This document shows, in pieces, positions 16,863 through 26,102 of a DNA stretch of 64,000 nucleotides; the stretch's first letter is position 1, and every line of letters begins with the position of its first letter. The translations under genes and the position numbers were made by a program. The DNA comes from Candidatus Krumholzibacteriia bacterium. Lineage in GTDB: Bacteria > Krumholzibacteriota > Krumholzibacteriia > LZORAL124-64-63. The DNA lies in contig JADGDU010000006.1 of NCBI GenBank assembly GCA_016744705.1, positions 82,119 to 146,118 of the forward strand, given 5' to 3'. The notes under the pieces are model-generated. The model was not told the DNA's origin. It was given only the letters and a program-made list of their open reading frames with translations, and searched no databases.

Positions 16863-18176
16863 TTATTCTTCCTGAGCAATCACCTGGCCGCCAATGATCA
16901 CTTCACGGGCCGGTTCAGGGTGGCAAAGCAACAAGGCGGCCACGGGGTCATGGGCGCCGTCGTAACCAATGGATTCCAGATCGAAAACGGCCAGGTCGCA
17001 GGCTTTGCCAACAACAAGGCTGCCAACATCTTCACGGCCGAGGCAGCCGGCCCCGCCCAGGGTGGCCATTTCCAAAACTTCGTTGATACTCATGGCGGCA
17101 GCGCCATGGATCACACGGTGCAGCAGCAAAGTTTGCCGCAATTCAGCCAGCATGTTGCTGCTATCATTGCTGGCCGAGCCATCAACTGCCAAGCCCACTG
17201 GGGATCCGGCGGCCTGCAGGTCCCGAACCCGGCAGACACCGGATCCCAGACGCATATTCGAAGTGGGGCAATGGGCAATGCCCACCCCGGCTTTACCCAA
17301 TCGGGCCACTTCCGCATCGTCAAACCAGATGCCGTGAGCCAGCCAGACGTCGTCTCCGAGCCAGTCCACCGATTCCAGAAAATCTACGGGGCGCTGTTTG
17401 TACATATTGAGACAATAGGTGTTTTCATCCTGGGTCTCACTCAAGTGGGTGTGCATACGGATGCCGTGTTTGCGGGCCAGGGCCGAAGTGCTTTTCATGA
17501 GCTCGGGGCTCACCGAAAAGGGCGAACAGGGGGCCAGGGCGATGCGCACCATGGCACCGGGCTCTGGATCGTGGAACTTGGCAATGACCCGTTCGCAATC
17601 GGCCATGATGGTGTCTTCATCCTGGACCACAGAGTCTGGGGGCAGACCGCCGTCTTTCACCGAGCGGCTCATGCTGCCGCGGGTGGGGTGGAAGCGGATG
17701 CCGGCGTCTCGGGCAGCCAGAATGGTGATGTCGATGAGTTGTTCCGAGGCATCTTGGGGGAAAAGATAATGATGGTCGGTGGTGCAGGTGCAACCGCTGC
17801 GCATCAACTCTTTGAAACCGACCAGGGCGCCCTGGTAAAACTGATCGTCCGTCAGTTGGGCCCACACCGGGTACAGGGTTTTCAACCAAGGGAACAATTC
17901 GCTGTCAGCCACAGGTCCGTAAGCACGGGTGCGCGTTTGGTACAAATGGTGATGGGTGTTGATCAGACCTGGCAAAACCACGCATCCGGTGGCGTCGTGC
18001 TTTTGAAACTTTTCCTGGGGGATGTCTTCAATGATGTCAGGGGCAGGGCCTGAGCCAACGGCTATAATCATGCCGTCACGGGAGGCGACCCAACCGGTTT
18101 TCAAAACCTCTCGTTGGTCGTTCATCGTGACGAGGGTTTCGGCATTCTCCAGTAGAAAAAGTTTTGCATCGCTCAA
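16863..18176 (-). CDS. 8-oxoguanine deaminase (amidohydrolase, ATZ/TRZ family)
   Basis: 437 residues. Metal-binding motifs are NTHHHLYQT (about 70), TDHHYLF, HTHLSETQDE, LAHGIWFDD and the catalytic Asp in AVDGSASNDSSN. CPTSNMRLGSG is the substrate-pocket signature of this subgroup. The overall pattern fits 8-oxoguanine deaminases, which convert 8-oxoguanine to uric acid and ammonia; hydroxyatrazine-type hydrolases are the main alternative. The start is TTG at 18176 with GGAG upstream. It is divergent, 108 bases apart, from a FAD subunit of a molybdenum hydroxylase, so this pair looks like a second purine locus feeding urate to the island at 33-61 kb. Confidence 0.82.
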   Translation of the reverse strand: MSDAKLFLLENAETLVTMNDQREVLKTGWVASRDGMIIAVGSGPAPDIIEDIPQEKFQKHDATGCVVLPGLINTHHHLYQTRTRAYGPVADSELFPWLKTLYPVWAQLTDDQFYQGALVGFKELMRSGCTCTTDHHYLFPQDASEQLIDITILAARDAGIRFHPTRGSMSRSVKDGGLPPDSVVQDEDTIMADCERVIAKFHDPEPGAMVRIALAPCSPFSVSPELMKSTSALARKHGIRMHTHLSETQDENTYCLNMYKQRPVDFLESVDWLGDDVWLAHGIWFDDAEVARLGKAGVGIAHCPTSNMRLGSGVCRVRDLQAAGSPVGLAVDGSASNDSSNMLAELRQTLLLHRVIHGAAAMSINEVLEMATLGGAGCLGREDVGSLVVGKACDLAVFDLESIGYDGAHDPVAALLLCHPEPAREVIIGGQVIAQEE

Positions 18177-18284
18177 GGTGGTGCTCCAAAGGGAAAAAAG
18201 ATCAATTGCGAGTCGTGCTATTCACATCCACTTCGATAAAGTATAGTTGGGACGTTATCAACGCCAATTGTGAAAGAAGGCACT

Positions 18285-19196
18285 ATGCGAAATTTTAAAG
18301 ATTGCAGGACTGCCAATTCTCCTGCCGAAGCCGTGGTTATGCTCACGACTGGGCCCGGCCAAGGCTGCTTCCTGGCCGGTGGGACAAATATTAACAGGGC
18401 TTGCCCGGATTGCGATTTCCTGGTTGATATCACCCAGGCAGGCCTCTCTGGCATTGATGGCAGCCCAGAGGGTGATGTGCTTATTGGTGCCACCACCTCC
18501 CTTCAGGAATGCCTCGACAGCGGGGTTTTAAAAGATTTTGCCGGTGGTGCCATCAGTTGGGTTGCTGGCCAATATCGCAATCGTGACATTCGAACTTCTG
18601 CCACCATTGGTGGGAATCTTTGCCACGCCCTGCCCTCTGCGGATATGGCTCCGGTGCTTATGGTCCTGGGGGCAGTCTGCATCATTATTGATGAAGACAG
18701 TCAGGAAAGTGTGCCCCTGGAAGATTTTTTTGTGCTTCCTGGCCAAACCGTGCTGGATAGCCGCCTGCTGGCAGGGCTGGTCCTGCCTGGGCGGGCGGGA
18801 CGGTGGCAGTGCCAGAGCCACAAACTGACCCGCTCGGCAGAGGGCGTTGCCTTGGTGCAAGTGGCGGTGGCCCTCGAGGTTATAGACGGGATCATCCATC
18901 TGGCCCGCATTGCTTTGGGTGGCGTGGGACCCACGCCTTTACGTTGTCATCTTGCCGAACAGCTTCTGACAGATTTGAAGGTGGCCGAAATGACACCGGA
19001 GTTGGTGGAGGATGTGGCTTTGATCGCTGCCAGCGAGTGCGATCCCGCGGATGATGACCTGGCGTCAGCGGAATACAGAACCGACATGGTGCGCGTATTC
19101 ACCCGCCGTCTGATTTGCCGGGTTCTGGCCGAAGAGGGCATGGATGAGTGCCCTGAGTCCGATCCTGTGGACGATGACCACGGTGGGGCGGCATGA
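18285..19196 (+). CDS. FAD-binding subunit of a molybdenum hydroxylase (xanthine dehydrogenase family), orphan
   Basis: 303 residues with the two FAD-binding signatures of CO-dehydrogenase/XDH medium subunits: LAGGTNINRAC (about 30-40) and RTSATIGGNLCHALPSADMA (about 101-120). The C-terminal domain contains ALGGVGPTPLRC and YRTDMVRVFTRRL. The acidic last ~20 residues (PESDPVDDDHGG) are unusual. No Fe-S or Mo subunit lies next to it. The xdhD-like gene at 38203 has both of those but no FAD domain, so the two could be partners, as ygfM and xdhD are in E. coli; this is inference. The ATG at 18285 has GAAGG six bases before it. Confidence 0.85.
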   Translation: MRNFKDCRTANSPAEAVVMLTTGPGQGCFLAGGTNINRACPDCDFLVDITQAGLSGIDGSPEGDVLIGATTSLQECLDSGVLKDFAGGAISWVAGQYRNRDIRTSATIGGNLCHALPSADMAPVLMVLGAVCIIIDEDSQESVPLEDFFVLPGQTVLDSRLLAGLVLPGRAGRWQCQSHKLTRSAEGVALVQVAVALEVIDGIIHLARIALGGVGPTPLRCHLAEQLLTDLKVAEMTPELVEDVALIAASECDPADDDLASAEYRTDMVRVFTRRLICRVLAEEGMDECPESDPVDDDHGGAA

Positions 19197-19328
19197 TTAC
19201 CCTTGCCAAGAGTTCGGGGACCTGAAAGAATAAGTGGAAAGATTTTCATTCATTTGTATTTCATAATGACGATAGATCTGGATTGGAGTCCGGAACAACA
19301 CCCCCTTCTGGGGAAAATGGAGGATAAG

Positions 19329-19946
19329 ATGAAGATGCGTAAAACAAGTCTCCTGCTGATTTTGGCCTCATTGGCCGCTTTGGTGATCCTGAGTGGTTGT
19401 GGTGGAGGCAAGCAGGTTACCCGTGTGGATATTGAAGAGCAGATCGATCTTTCCGGTGAGTGGAATGATATCGACAGCCAACACGTTTCCGCGGCCTTGG
19501 AAACACAAATCACCAACAGTGCCTGGGTGGAAGACTTCCGTGCCGAAAACGGGAAAAAGCCTTACCTCATTGTGGGCACCGTGCGGAATAAAACTCCCGA
19601 ACATATCGCCGTAAAAACGTTCATCGCCGACCTGGAACGCTCCTTCATCAACGGTGGACGGGTCAAGGTTGTGGCTTCCGCTGAAGAGCGGGATCAGATC
19701 CGCGGCGAACGGGCCGACCAACAGGAATTTTCCAGCCAGGAAACCATGAAAAGCTGGGGCCGTGAAAAAGGCGCCGACTACATGCTCATGGGTGAGATCA
19801 ACATGATCATGGACCAGGAAGGTGGCGATCAGGTCAAGTACTACCAAGTGGATTGTTACCTGGTGGATCTGGAAGACAATACCAAAGTTTGGGCCGGCTT
19901 CGAGAAAATTAAGAAGTTCGTGGGCCGCAGCAAATACAAGGGTTGA
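19329..19946 (+). CDS. LpoB-like penicillin-binding-protein activator lipoprotein
   Basis: 205 residues with a lipoprotein signal (LLLILASLAALVILSGCGGG). The conserved body has GEWNDIDSQHVSAALETQI, RSFINGGRVKVVAS and KGADYMLMGEINMIMDQE, the LpoB/PBP-activator fold (TolB-like N-domain). In Proteobacteria LpoB activates PBP1b at the outer membrane. GGAGG is five bases before the ATG at 19329. It overlaps the next gene by one base (TGATG). The neighbour is a COG3014-type lipoprotein, a pairing seen widely with LpoB-like proteins. Confidence 0.8.
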   Translation: MKMRKTSLLLILASLAALVILSGCGGGKQVTRVDIEEQIDLSGEWNDIDSQHVSAALETQITNSAWVEDFRAENGKKPYLIVGTVRNKTPEHIAVKTFIADLERSFINGGRVKVVASAEERDQIRGERADQQEFSSQETMKSWGREKGADYMLMGEINMIMDQEGGDQVKYYQVDCYLVDLEDNTKVWAGFEKIKKFVGRSKYKG

Positions 19947-21442
19947 TGAAGGTGTCTTCAATCCGCCAATCACAGGGGATTCGGGCGTGGGTGTTTATTC
20001 TACTCACGTCCGTCCTGTTGCTCAGTGGTTGCACCACTTATAGCGACAAGTTTTCCAACCTTCGGCCTCAATTGGTTGAGGGCCAATACGATAGCGCATT
20101 GACCACAGTTGAAGAAGAGACAGGTAGCAAGGACCGCCTACTCTACCATCTGGAACGCGGACTCATTTTGCATTTCAGTGAAAGATACACTGAGAGCAAT
20201 CTTGACTTTGCTGCTGCCGATCGCTTGGCTGATGATCTTTTTACCAAAAGCATGAGCCAGGGCGCCCTTTCTTTGATTTCCAACGACAACGCCATCGACT
20301 ACCGGGCTCGTCCTTTTGAGATGGCCATGGTGCCTTATTATAAGGCTCTCAATTATTTGTACTTGGGTGATCCGAATGGGGCCCAGGTAGAGGCCCGGCG
20401 TGCCAGCCAACTGCTGAACAAATATGTCAATGCGTCGGTGAAAGGTATGCGGCAGGGAGATGGAGATCTCCTGATGCAAGTGCGCAACAACGCCTTTTTG
20501 CTGTACAACGCCGGTATGCTTTATGATTCCGACGGAGAGATCAACGACGCATTTACGGCCTACCGAAACGCCGCCATGGCCTTCCAAAATAATCACACCA
20601 TCCTGGATTTGGACATTCCGCCATCACTGGCCCAGGACCTTGAGCGTGTGGCGGGGCGCATGGGATTTTATTCAGAGCTGGAACAGTTGAAGAAAGATTG
20701 TCCCCAGGTTTTTGCCGTCGCTGGCTTGCAGGCTCCTGATGACTCGGTGAAAACACCGGAAGATTATGAGGCCGCCGTAAAGAACAAAGGCTGGCAGGCC
20801 GGCAACGGTGAAGTGGTCTTCTTTCTGGAGGCGGGCTTTGTGGCCCACAAAACCCAGGTGCGTTTTGACTTTCCTGTTTTTGAAGGGGAAACCTATTCGG
20901 ATTCTGATTATTGGTCCTGGCAGATTTATGCCGGTCTGGGCAATATGCAGGCCATGGTCAAGGGCCGCCGCATAGAGTACTGGGTGTCTGTGGCAGCCCC
21001 GGAACTGCAAGATCCGTTGGGAGTTATTGGCGGTGCCCGCATCAGCGCGGGCGTTGGCGGATCCCATGCCCTGACCTACCAGGTTTCAAACCTGAGCCGT
21101 AAGGCGCGCATCAATTTTGATGCGGAAAAACCCACCATTTTTTTCAAGACCATTGCCCGGGGATTGACCAAATATCTGGCCAGCAAAGAAATAGGGAAGC
21201 AGAGTGATGTGGCCGGGATGTTGGCCAATCTTTTTGGTTCCGCCACCGAAAGTGCCGATACCCGCAGTTGGTTGACCTTACCTGAAAACATCCACTTGGC
21301 CCGCATGAGTCTGCCGGCCGGAATTTATGATCTGAAAGTGGATGTTCTGGATCGCAGGGGGCATGTCCTGACCACGCAGGTTATTCCGGGCGTTGAAGTT
21401 AAAGCTGGTGCTTGGAAATTTGTATCCCATCGGGTTTTCTGA
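19946..21442 (+). CDS. COG3014-type TPR-like outer-membrane lipoprotein
   Basis: 498 residues with a lipobox (LLTSVLLLSGCTTY). The N-terminal half is helical and TPR-like (LVEGQYDSALTTVEEE, YLGDPNGAQVEARRASQLL, NNAFLLYNAGMLYDSDGEI). The C-terminal half is beta-rich and ends RVF. The combination matches the COG3014 family, usually encoded beside LpoB-like activators, so a role in envelope or peptidoglycan assembly is likely. It is translationally coupled to the LpoB-like gene by a one-base overlap. The precise function is unknown. Confidence 0.72.
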   Translation: MKVSSIRQSQGIRAWVFILLTSVLLLSGCTTYSDKFSNLRPQLVEGQYDSALTTVEEETGSKDRLLYHLERGLILHFSERYTESNLDFAAADRLADDLFTKSMSQGALSLISNDNAIDYRARPFEMAMVPYYKALNYLYLGDPNGAQVEARRASQLLNKYVNASVKGMRQGDGDLLMQVRNNAFLLYNAGMLYDSDGEINDAFTAYRNAAMAFQNNHTILDLDIPPSLAQDLERVAGRMGFYSELEQLKKDCPQVFAVAGLQAPDDSVKTPEDYEAAVKNKGWQAGNGEVVFFLEAGFVAHKTQVRFDFPVFEGETYSDSDYWSWQIYAGLGNMQAMVKGRRIEYWVSVAAPELQDPLGVIGGARISAGVGGSHALTYQVSNLSRKARINFDAEKPTIFFKTIARGLTKYLASKEIGKQSDVAGMLANLFGSATESADTRSWLTLPENIHLARMSLPAGIYDLKVDVLDRRGHVLTTQVIPGVEVKAGAWKFVSHRVF

Positions 21443-21446
21443 TTTT

Positions 21447-22796
21447 TCAATTGGGAAACCTGAACTCTTCAAGGCTCATCCCAGTAAATTCGGTCTGACC
21501 CTGGCGGAGGTTCAGCTCCAAGAGCAGTTCGGATATTCTGCGCTTCTGGTTTCTCGTCAATATGGTTTGCCAGCTGCCAATTTCTTTGGCCGATGCTCCA
21601 CGTCCCAAAATGTCCCCATAAAGCGCACCTACAAATCCAGCCAGATTCCCACCTGACCTTTGCCAGTATTCAGCCGACTGAAAATGCTCAATGCGACTTT
21701 TCCATTCCTCTGGCCAGTCTGTCCAATGATCTGAATCCGGTGGTGGGAGTTCTTTTCCGGCCGCCGCCAGATGTTTGCGGCTTTCGGCGCTGGTCAAAAA
21801 CATAGCGGCCCACGTGCTGGGGCGGGCTTCTTTGATCAAGGCCAGCCAGGTTTGCAATTCCTGAGGCAGGACTTGACGGCCAATGGTTTGGGGGTAGAGA
21901 TCCTGGATAAAATCAGACGGGTGGTTGGTGGGAGAATCATCGGCCAAAAGGATCATGGCCTCCCAGCGTACGTAACCAGGGCCCACACGCATGTGACGGG
22001 TCAGATCATCGGGCAGAAACTGGCTGACGGTGGTGGCGCACAGCCCCATGACCAAGGCCAGCTGCCACAGCCGCCGGCCATTTTGGAATTGCTGAGCCCA
22101 AAGCAACATGCCCGCAAAAGTGATCAGCATCACCAAGGGATTGGGCCAGTGGATCAGGGAGAAAACCAGAGCAGCAAATAAAGTGCTGTTTTCGGCAGAG
22201 AGCCCCATGGCTCGCAAGCGGGTGGTGGGAATGTGGAGGAAAGCCACCAGCTGTATGAAGGCGTAAAGGGGATACAGCAGCAGGGAATACCCACCGGCTT
22301 TCAGGTCGGGGGAATGGCCCATGGCCAGGCCTGCCAGGACGGGTAGAAGGATGATTCCCGCATCCAGGAAATAGGTGTATTTGGTTGCATACCAAGGAGT
22401 TTTGGGAGTAGAGGTGGGGCCATGGCGGAAAAGGAACCAAGCCGCAGCCAGGAAAAGACCAGCCATCACCATGGCCAGCGCACCGGGCCTCCCTGCCGGT
22501 AGCAGAAACCAGACGAAAGCGAAGAGCAGAGGGAAGAATAGCAGAAGCTCGGCAAAGGGGCGGGCTCGGTTGCCTTCCTTGGCTGCGCCACCGGCTACAA
22601 AAAGCAGCAGAGCGGCCAGTACGGCCAGCACCAAGGCCAAGGGAGCAGCAAACCCCAGAGCATCATTCCAGGGGCCCCAGGTGGGCCAGGCCAGAGTTTT
22701 TTCCACCGGGGCCAAGCGGACAGCCAAGCCGGCAGTCAGGACGGCCAGAATCGTCAGCAGCCAGGTGGATGCCAGGAGTAGGGGAGATCGGAGCAA
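21447..22796 (-). CDS. Polytopic membrane protein with C-terminal DUF4214-like domain
   Basis: 449 residues. The first ~275 are about ten hydrophobic helices with no recognised catalytic motif. The remaining ~170 are soluble and contain FVGALYGDILGRGASAKEIG, close to the DUF4214 signature (LY...LGR...E...W...L), followed by ISELLLELNLRQGQ. DUF4214 is usually found in secreted or surface proteins; fusion to a membrane module is unusual. The start is uncertain; TTG at 22796 is the first plausible codon. It converges with the COG3014-type gene, four bases apart. Confidence 0.6.
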   Translation of the reverse strand: MLRSPLLLASTWLLTILAVLTAGLAVRLAPVEKTLAWPTWGPWNDALGFAAPLALVLAVLAALLLFVAGGAAKEGNRARPFAELLLFFPLLFAFVWFLLPAGRPGALAMVMAGLFLAAAWFLFRHGPTSTPKTPWYATKYTYFLDAGIILLPVLAGLAMGHSPDLKAGGYSLLLYPLYAFIQLVAFLHIPTTRLRAMGLSAENSTLFAALVFSLIHWPNPLVMLITFAGMLLWAQQFQNGRRLWQLALVMGLCATTVSQFLPDDLTRHMRVGPGYVRWEAMILLADDSPTNHPSDFIQDLYPQTIGRQVLPQELQTWLALIKEARPSTWAAMFLTSAESRKHLAAAGKELPPPDSDHWTDWPEEWKSRIEHFQSAEYWQRSGGNLAGFVGALYGDILGRGASAKEIGSWQTILTRNQKRRISELLLELNLRQGQTEFTGMSLEEFRFPN

Positions 22797-22976
22797 GATG
22801 GTGGCCTTGGGTTGGGGTGAGATGAGATGGGCTGGAATAAAATAACGCCTGATGAGAGTCCCGCCAAGGCCTCTGAATATCTGTCCTATTGAAACGCACT
22901 GAAACTTCGAGAATGTGGTAGTATTGTCAGATGGAAATCACGCCATCATCTATCGTTGATTTTTTGGGGGTTTATC

Positions 22977-24311
22977 ATGTGTCGTCGTCTACCCTGCCTC
23001 GTGTTCGTGATCATTCTACTCTGTGGTGCTCAAAACTCTGGAGCCTCTTGGGGGTTGGCGGGTAGTTCCAGCTCCGATACGGTGAGTCTCTTCCATTGGG
23101 ATTACGATACTCAGTCTTTTGTATTCAGTGATCCTATCGACCTGGGGCAGTACGGAAACTATCCCTACGATGCCGTCAAACGACCCCGGTCCGACAATGA
23201 AATTTGGGTGCCTGGCGCCGCGGGTGACGGAGTGGTTGTCATTGATGAGACCGGCGTTCTGGTCCACGAAATCCCCACGCACGAATACCCGGTCTCTATT
23301 GCCTTCAACCCCTCTGAGGACATTGCTTTGGTCAGTTGCCGAGACAGTGAATGTTTGGATATCATTGATACCAATACCTATGAGGTGGTGGGCAGTCTGG
23401 ATATTCCCGGGTTGTATCAGGGCCCCGGAAACATTGTATTTGATGTGCGCGGGCAACGTTTTTTTCTCGTCAGTTGGTATGATGATTACCTGTTGGAAAT
23501 TTCGGCAGATGGAACCGCTATTGTGGACCAGGTGGATGCGGGGACCAGCCTTTGGCAAATTGCCATCGATCCCAATGCAGGGGATTTTCTGTATGTGACG
23601 GATCGGGGGACGAACCAATTGCGCGTGCTGGATCCGGAAACCCTGGCCGAGATCCAGGCCCTTGATGTGGGGGCAGATCCGTGGGGATTGGATGTTGATT
23701 TTGGGAGAGTTGTGGTCTCGTGTGAAGACAGTGGAGATGTTTATATTATTGAAACTTACACCTGGGATTCCCAGCAGGTCATTCTTCCTGCAGGAGCCGA
23801 TCCCCGGGATGTTTCCATTGCCTCGGGACTGCTCAGTGTTGCCGGGCGGAACCTGCTGGTGGATGTGGCCTACGTTGCCGGCGGTCAAATGTCCGGGGGT
23901 GATCCCATGTATGTGATCGACCTGTATGACGGGAGTATCATTCATGATTTGGATGTGCCCGGGACCAATACCAATGTGGTGGCGGTGGAAGCGCAATGGC
24001 CTATTCCTTCTGCAGTGGATGATCTACCCCTGGCGGGTTTTTTGCCCCTGGTGATTTCACCCAATCCTTTCAACCCCATGACTCAAGTCAAATTTCAACT
24101 CGAAACCATGAATTTGGTCAGGGTAGAGGTATTTGATATCTCTGGCCGTTTGGTCAGAACACTCCATGATGGAATGCTGGATGCAGGGCCGCACCAAATC
24201 AGTTGGGATGGCCGGGATCAGAGCGGTCGAGTCACTTCCAGTGGCTCTTACGTGGTCCAGATAAAGGCAGGGCAGCAGGTGGGCGTAGAAAAAGTGATTC
24301 TCATCAAGTAG
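22977..24311 (+). CDS. Secreted YncE-like beta-propeller protein with FlgD-like sorting domain
   Basis: 444 residues with a signal peptide (MCRRLPCLVFVIILLCG). Residues ~30-350 form repeated beta-propeller blades (GVVVIDETGVLVHEIPT, DIIDTNTYEVVGSLDIPG, TDRGTNQLRVLDPETLAEI) typical of YncE/40-residue YVTN proteins. The last ~80 residues are the same sorting-type module as in the protease and beta-helix proteins (SPNPFNPMTQVKF ... DISGRLVRTL ... SGSYVVQI). The ATG at 22977 follows GGGGG. Probably exported and surface-bound; the ligand is unknown. Confidence 0.82.
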   Translation: MCRRLPCLVFVIILLCGAQNSGASWGLAGSSSSDTVSLFHWDYDTQSFVFSDPIDLGQYGNYPYDAVKRPRSDNEIWVPGAAGDGVVVIDETGVLVHEIPTHEYPVSIAFNPSEDIALVSCRDSECLDIIDTNTYEVVGSLDIPGLYQGPGNIVFDVRGQRFFLVSWYDDYLLEISADGTAIVDQVDAGTSLWQIAIDPNAGDFLYVTDRGTNQLRVLDPETLAEIQALDVGADPWGLDVDFGRVVVSCEDSGDVYIIETYTWDSQQVILPAGADPRDVSIASGLLSVAGRNLLVDVAYVAGGQMSGGDPMYVIDLYDGSIIHDLDVPGTNTNVVAVEAQWPIPSAVDDLPLAGFLPLVISPNPFNPMTQVKFQLETMNLVRVEVFDISGRLVRTLHDGMLDAGPHQISWDGRDQSGRVTSSGSYVVQIKAGQQVGVEKVILIK

Positions 24312-24398
24312 GGTGGCTTGGTCATTCCTGTTTCCCTGGGGCTTCCTGGGAGTTAGTATTGTGGTGTTGGTAAGATCCCTAAACCGTGAGGTTTCCGT

Positions 24399-26102
24399 GT
24401 GGAAGAAAACGTGCAACATCTGATCGAAAAGATCCGCGATTCCATCATCGGCGATGACCGAGCCCTTGATGGACCTTACGGCACCCGCCGTATGACCTAT
24501 GCCGACTATACCGCCAGCGGTCGTTCCCTGGGTTTCATCGAAGATTTTATCCGTGACGAAGTGCTGCCACTGTATGCCAATACCCATACCGAAACGTCCA
24601 GCACCGGCTTGCAGACCACCCGTTTTCGCGAAGATGCCCGGCAGATCATCCGGGACGCCTGTGGAGGCAGCGAAGAAGATGTAGTGATCTTTTCGGGCAG
24701 TGGCGCCACCGGGGCCATCAACAAGCTGATCGAAATTCTGAATCTGCGCATTCCCTGCAACCTGGACCAGGATTATGACTTGTCCAAGTGCATCCCCGCA
24801 GACAAACGGCCGGTAGTTTTCATTGGCCCATATGAGCACCATTCCAATGAACTGCCCTGGCGCGAGAGCATTGCAGATGTGGTGACAATTCCTGAAAATT
24901 GCGATGGCCAAATTGACCAAGAGCATCTGAAGCGGGAGTTGATCAACTACGGCACACGTCCCCTGATCATTGGCAGTTTTTCGGCGGCCAGCAATGTCAC
25001 GGGCATTGTCTCTGACACCGAAGGTGTGTCGCGGCTATTGCACAGTCATGGGGCCCTGGCCTTCTGGGATTTTGCCGCCGCCGCCCCTTATGTGAAAATT
25101 GAAATGGGTTCCGGCGATCAGCCTGGTCGCAGTCCCCTGGGTTACAAAGACGCTATTTTCATCTCCCCTCATAAATTCATCGGTGGCCCGGGAACTCCGG
25201 GCGTTTTGCTGGTCAAACGCAAATTGCTGACCAACCTGGTGCCTTCGGTGCCTGGAGGCGGAACGGTGTCCTATGTCAGCCCCGAAGCCCACACTTATCT
25301 GACCGACTCGGCCCACCGGGAAGAGGGGGGCACACCGGCCATCATCGAGGCTATCCGCGCCGGGTTGGTTTTCCACCTGAAAGAGGCCGTGGGGGCCGAG
25401 TGCATTGAAAAACTGGAGCACGGTTTTGTGGTCCGTGCCACCGAAGCCTGGGCCAAAAATCCAAATATCCAAGTGTTGGGAAACCCTGATGCCCAGCGCT
25501 TATCCATCGTTTCATTCGTCATCAAGCATGGCGAGGAACAGGTGCTGCACCATAACTTTGTTGTGGCCGTATTGAACGATCTGTTTGGCATCCAGGCCCG
25601 GGGTGGCTGTTCTTGCGCCGGTCCTTATGGCCACCGTCTGCTGGGCATCGACCTGGCGCGCAGCATGCGTTTTCATGATGCCATTGATGCCGGTGGTGAA
25701 GGCATCAAACCCGGTTGGGTGCGGGTGAATTTCAACTATTTCATTTCTGATGAGGTGTGCGCCTACATCATCGAAGCCATCGACCTGCTGGCCAATGAAG
25801 GATGGCGTTTGTTGCCCCATTACTCATTTGATCCGGTGTCTGGTGTGTGGCGCCACAAAGACACACGGCCTGGTACCACTTTGCGTTTGGGTGATATTTC
25901 CTACGACTCAGGCCGTATGCAATACCGCAGTGCGCATATCACCGAGCCGGAAATCGCCCTGGCAGAATACATGACTGAAGCCAAGAGTATTCTTGAGGAC
26001 ATGAAACATTCTGCTGATGGAATCCAACATAGCGAGACATCTCCCCCAACCCTTGAAGGAGAGCTGGAGCGCCTGCGCTGGTTCCCTCTGCCTGGTGAAT
26101 GA
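24399..26102 (+). CDS. Class V aminotransferase / cysteine desulfurase-like PLP enzyme
   Basis: 567 residues, well above the ~400 of typical cysteine desulfurases. PLP features are SGSGATGAINKLI, GPYEHHSNELPWRE, WDFAAAAPYV and the Schiff-base Lys in SPHKFIGGPGTPGVLL. A cysteine-rich loop RGGCSCAGPYGHRLLG sits where desulfurases have their catalytic Cys. The extra ~120 C-terminal residues have no recognised motif. It starts at GTG 24399 and overlaps the following methyltransferase gene (ATGA). Whether it removes sulfur from cysteine or handles another amino acid is not decidable. Confidence 0.78.
   Translation: MEENVQHLIEKIRDSIIGDDRALDGPYGTRRMTYADYTASGRSLGFIEDFIRDEVLPLYANTHTETSSTGLQTTRFREDARQIIRDACGGSEEDVVIFSGSGATGAINKLIEILNLRIPCNLDQDYDLSKCIPADKRPVVFIGPYEHHSNELPWRESIADVVTIPENCDGQIDQEHLKRELINYGTRPLIIGSFSAASNVTGIVSDTEGVSRLLHSHGALAFWDFAAAAPYVKIEMGSGDQPGRSPLGYKDAIFISPHKFIGGPGTPGVLLVKRKLLTNLVPSVPGGGTVSYVSPEAHTYLTDSAHREEGGTPAIIEAIRAGLVFHLKEAVGAECIEKLEHGFVVRATEAWAKNPNIQVLGNPDAQRLSIVSFVIKHGEEQVLHHNFVVAVLNDLFGIQARGGCSCAGPYGHRLLGIDLARSMRFHDAIDAGGEGIKPGWVRVNFNYFISDEVCAYIIEAIDLLANEGWRLLPHYSFDPVSGVWRHKDTRPGTTLRLGDISYDSGRMQYRSAHITEPEIALAEYMTEAKSILEDMKHSADGIQHSETSPPTLEGELERLRWFPLPGE

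Noticed and set aside
16794-18053. Plus-strand open frame over the 8-oxoguanine deaminase gene
   Set aside because: Translation is His/Gly-rich mirror sequence of the amidohydrolase; the minus strand carries all metal-binding motifs.
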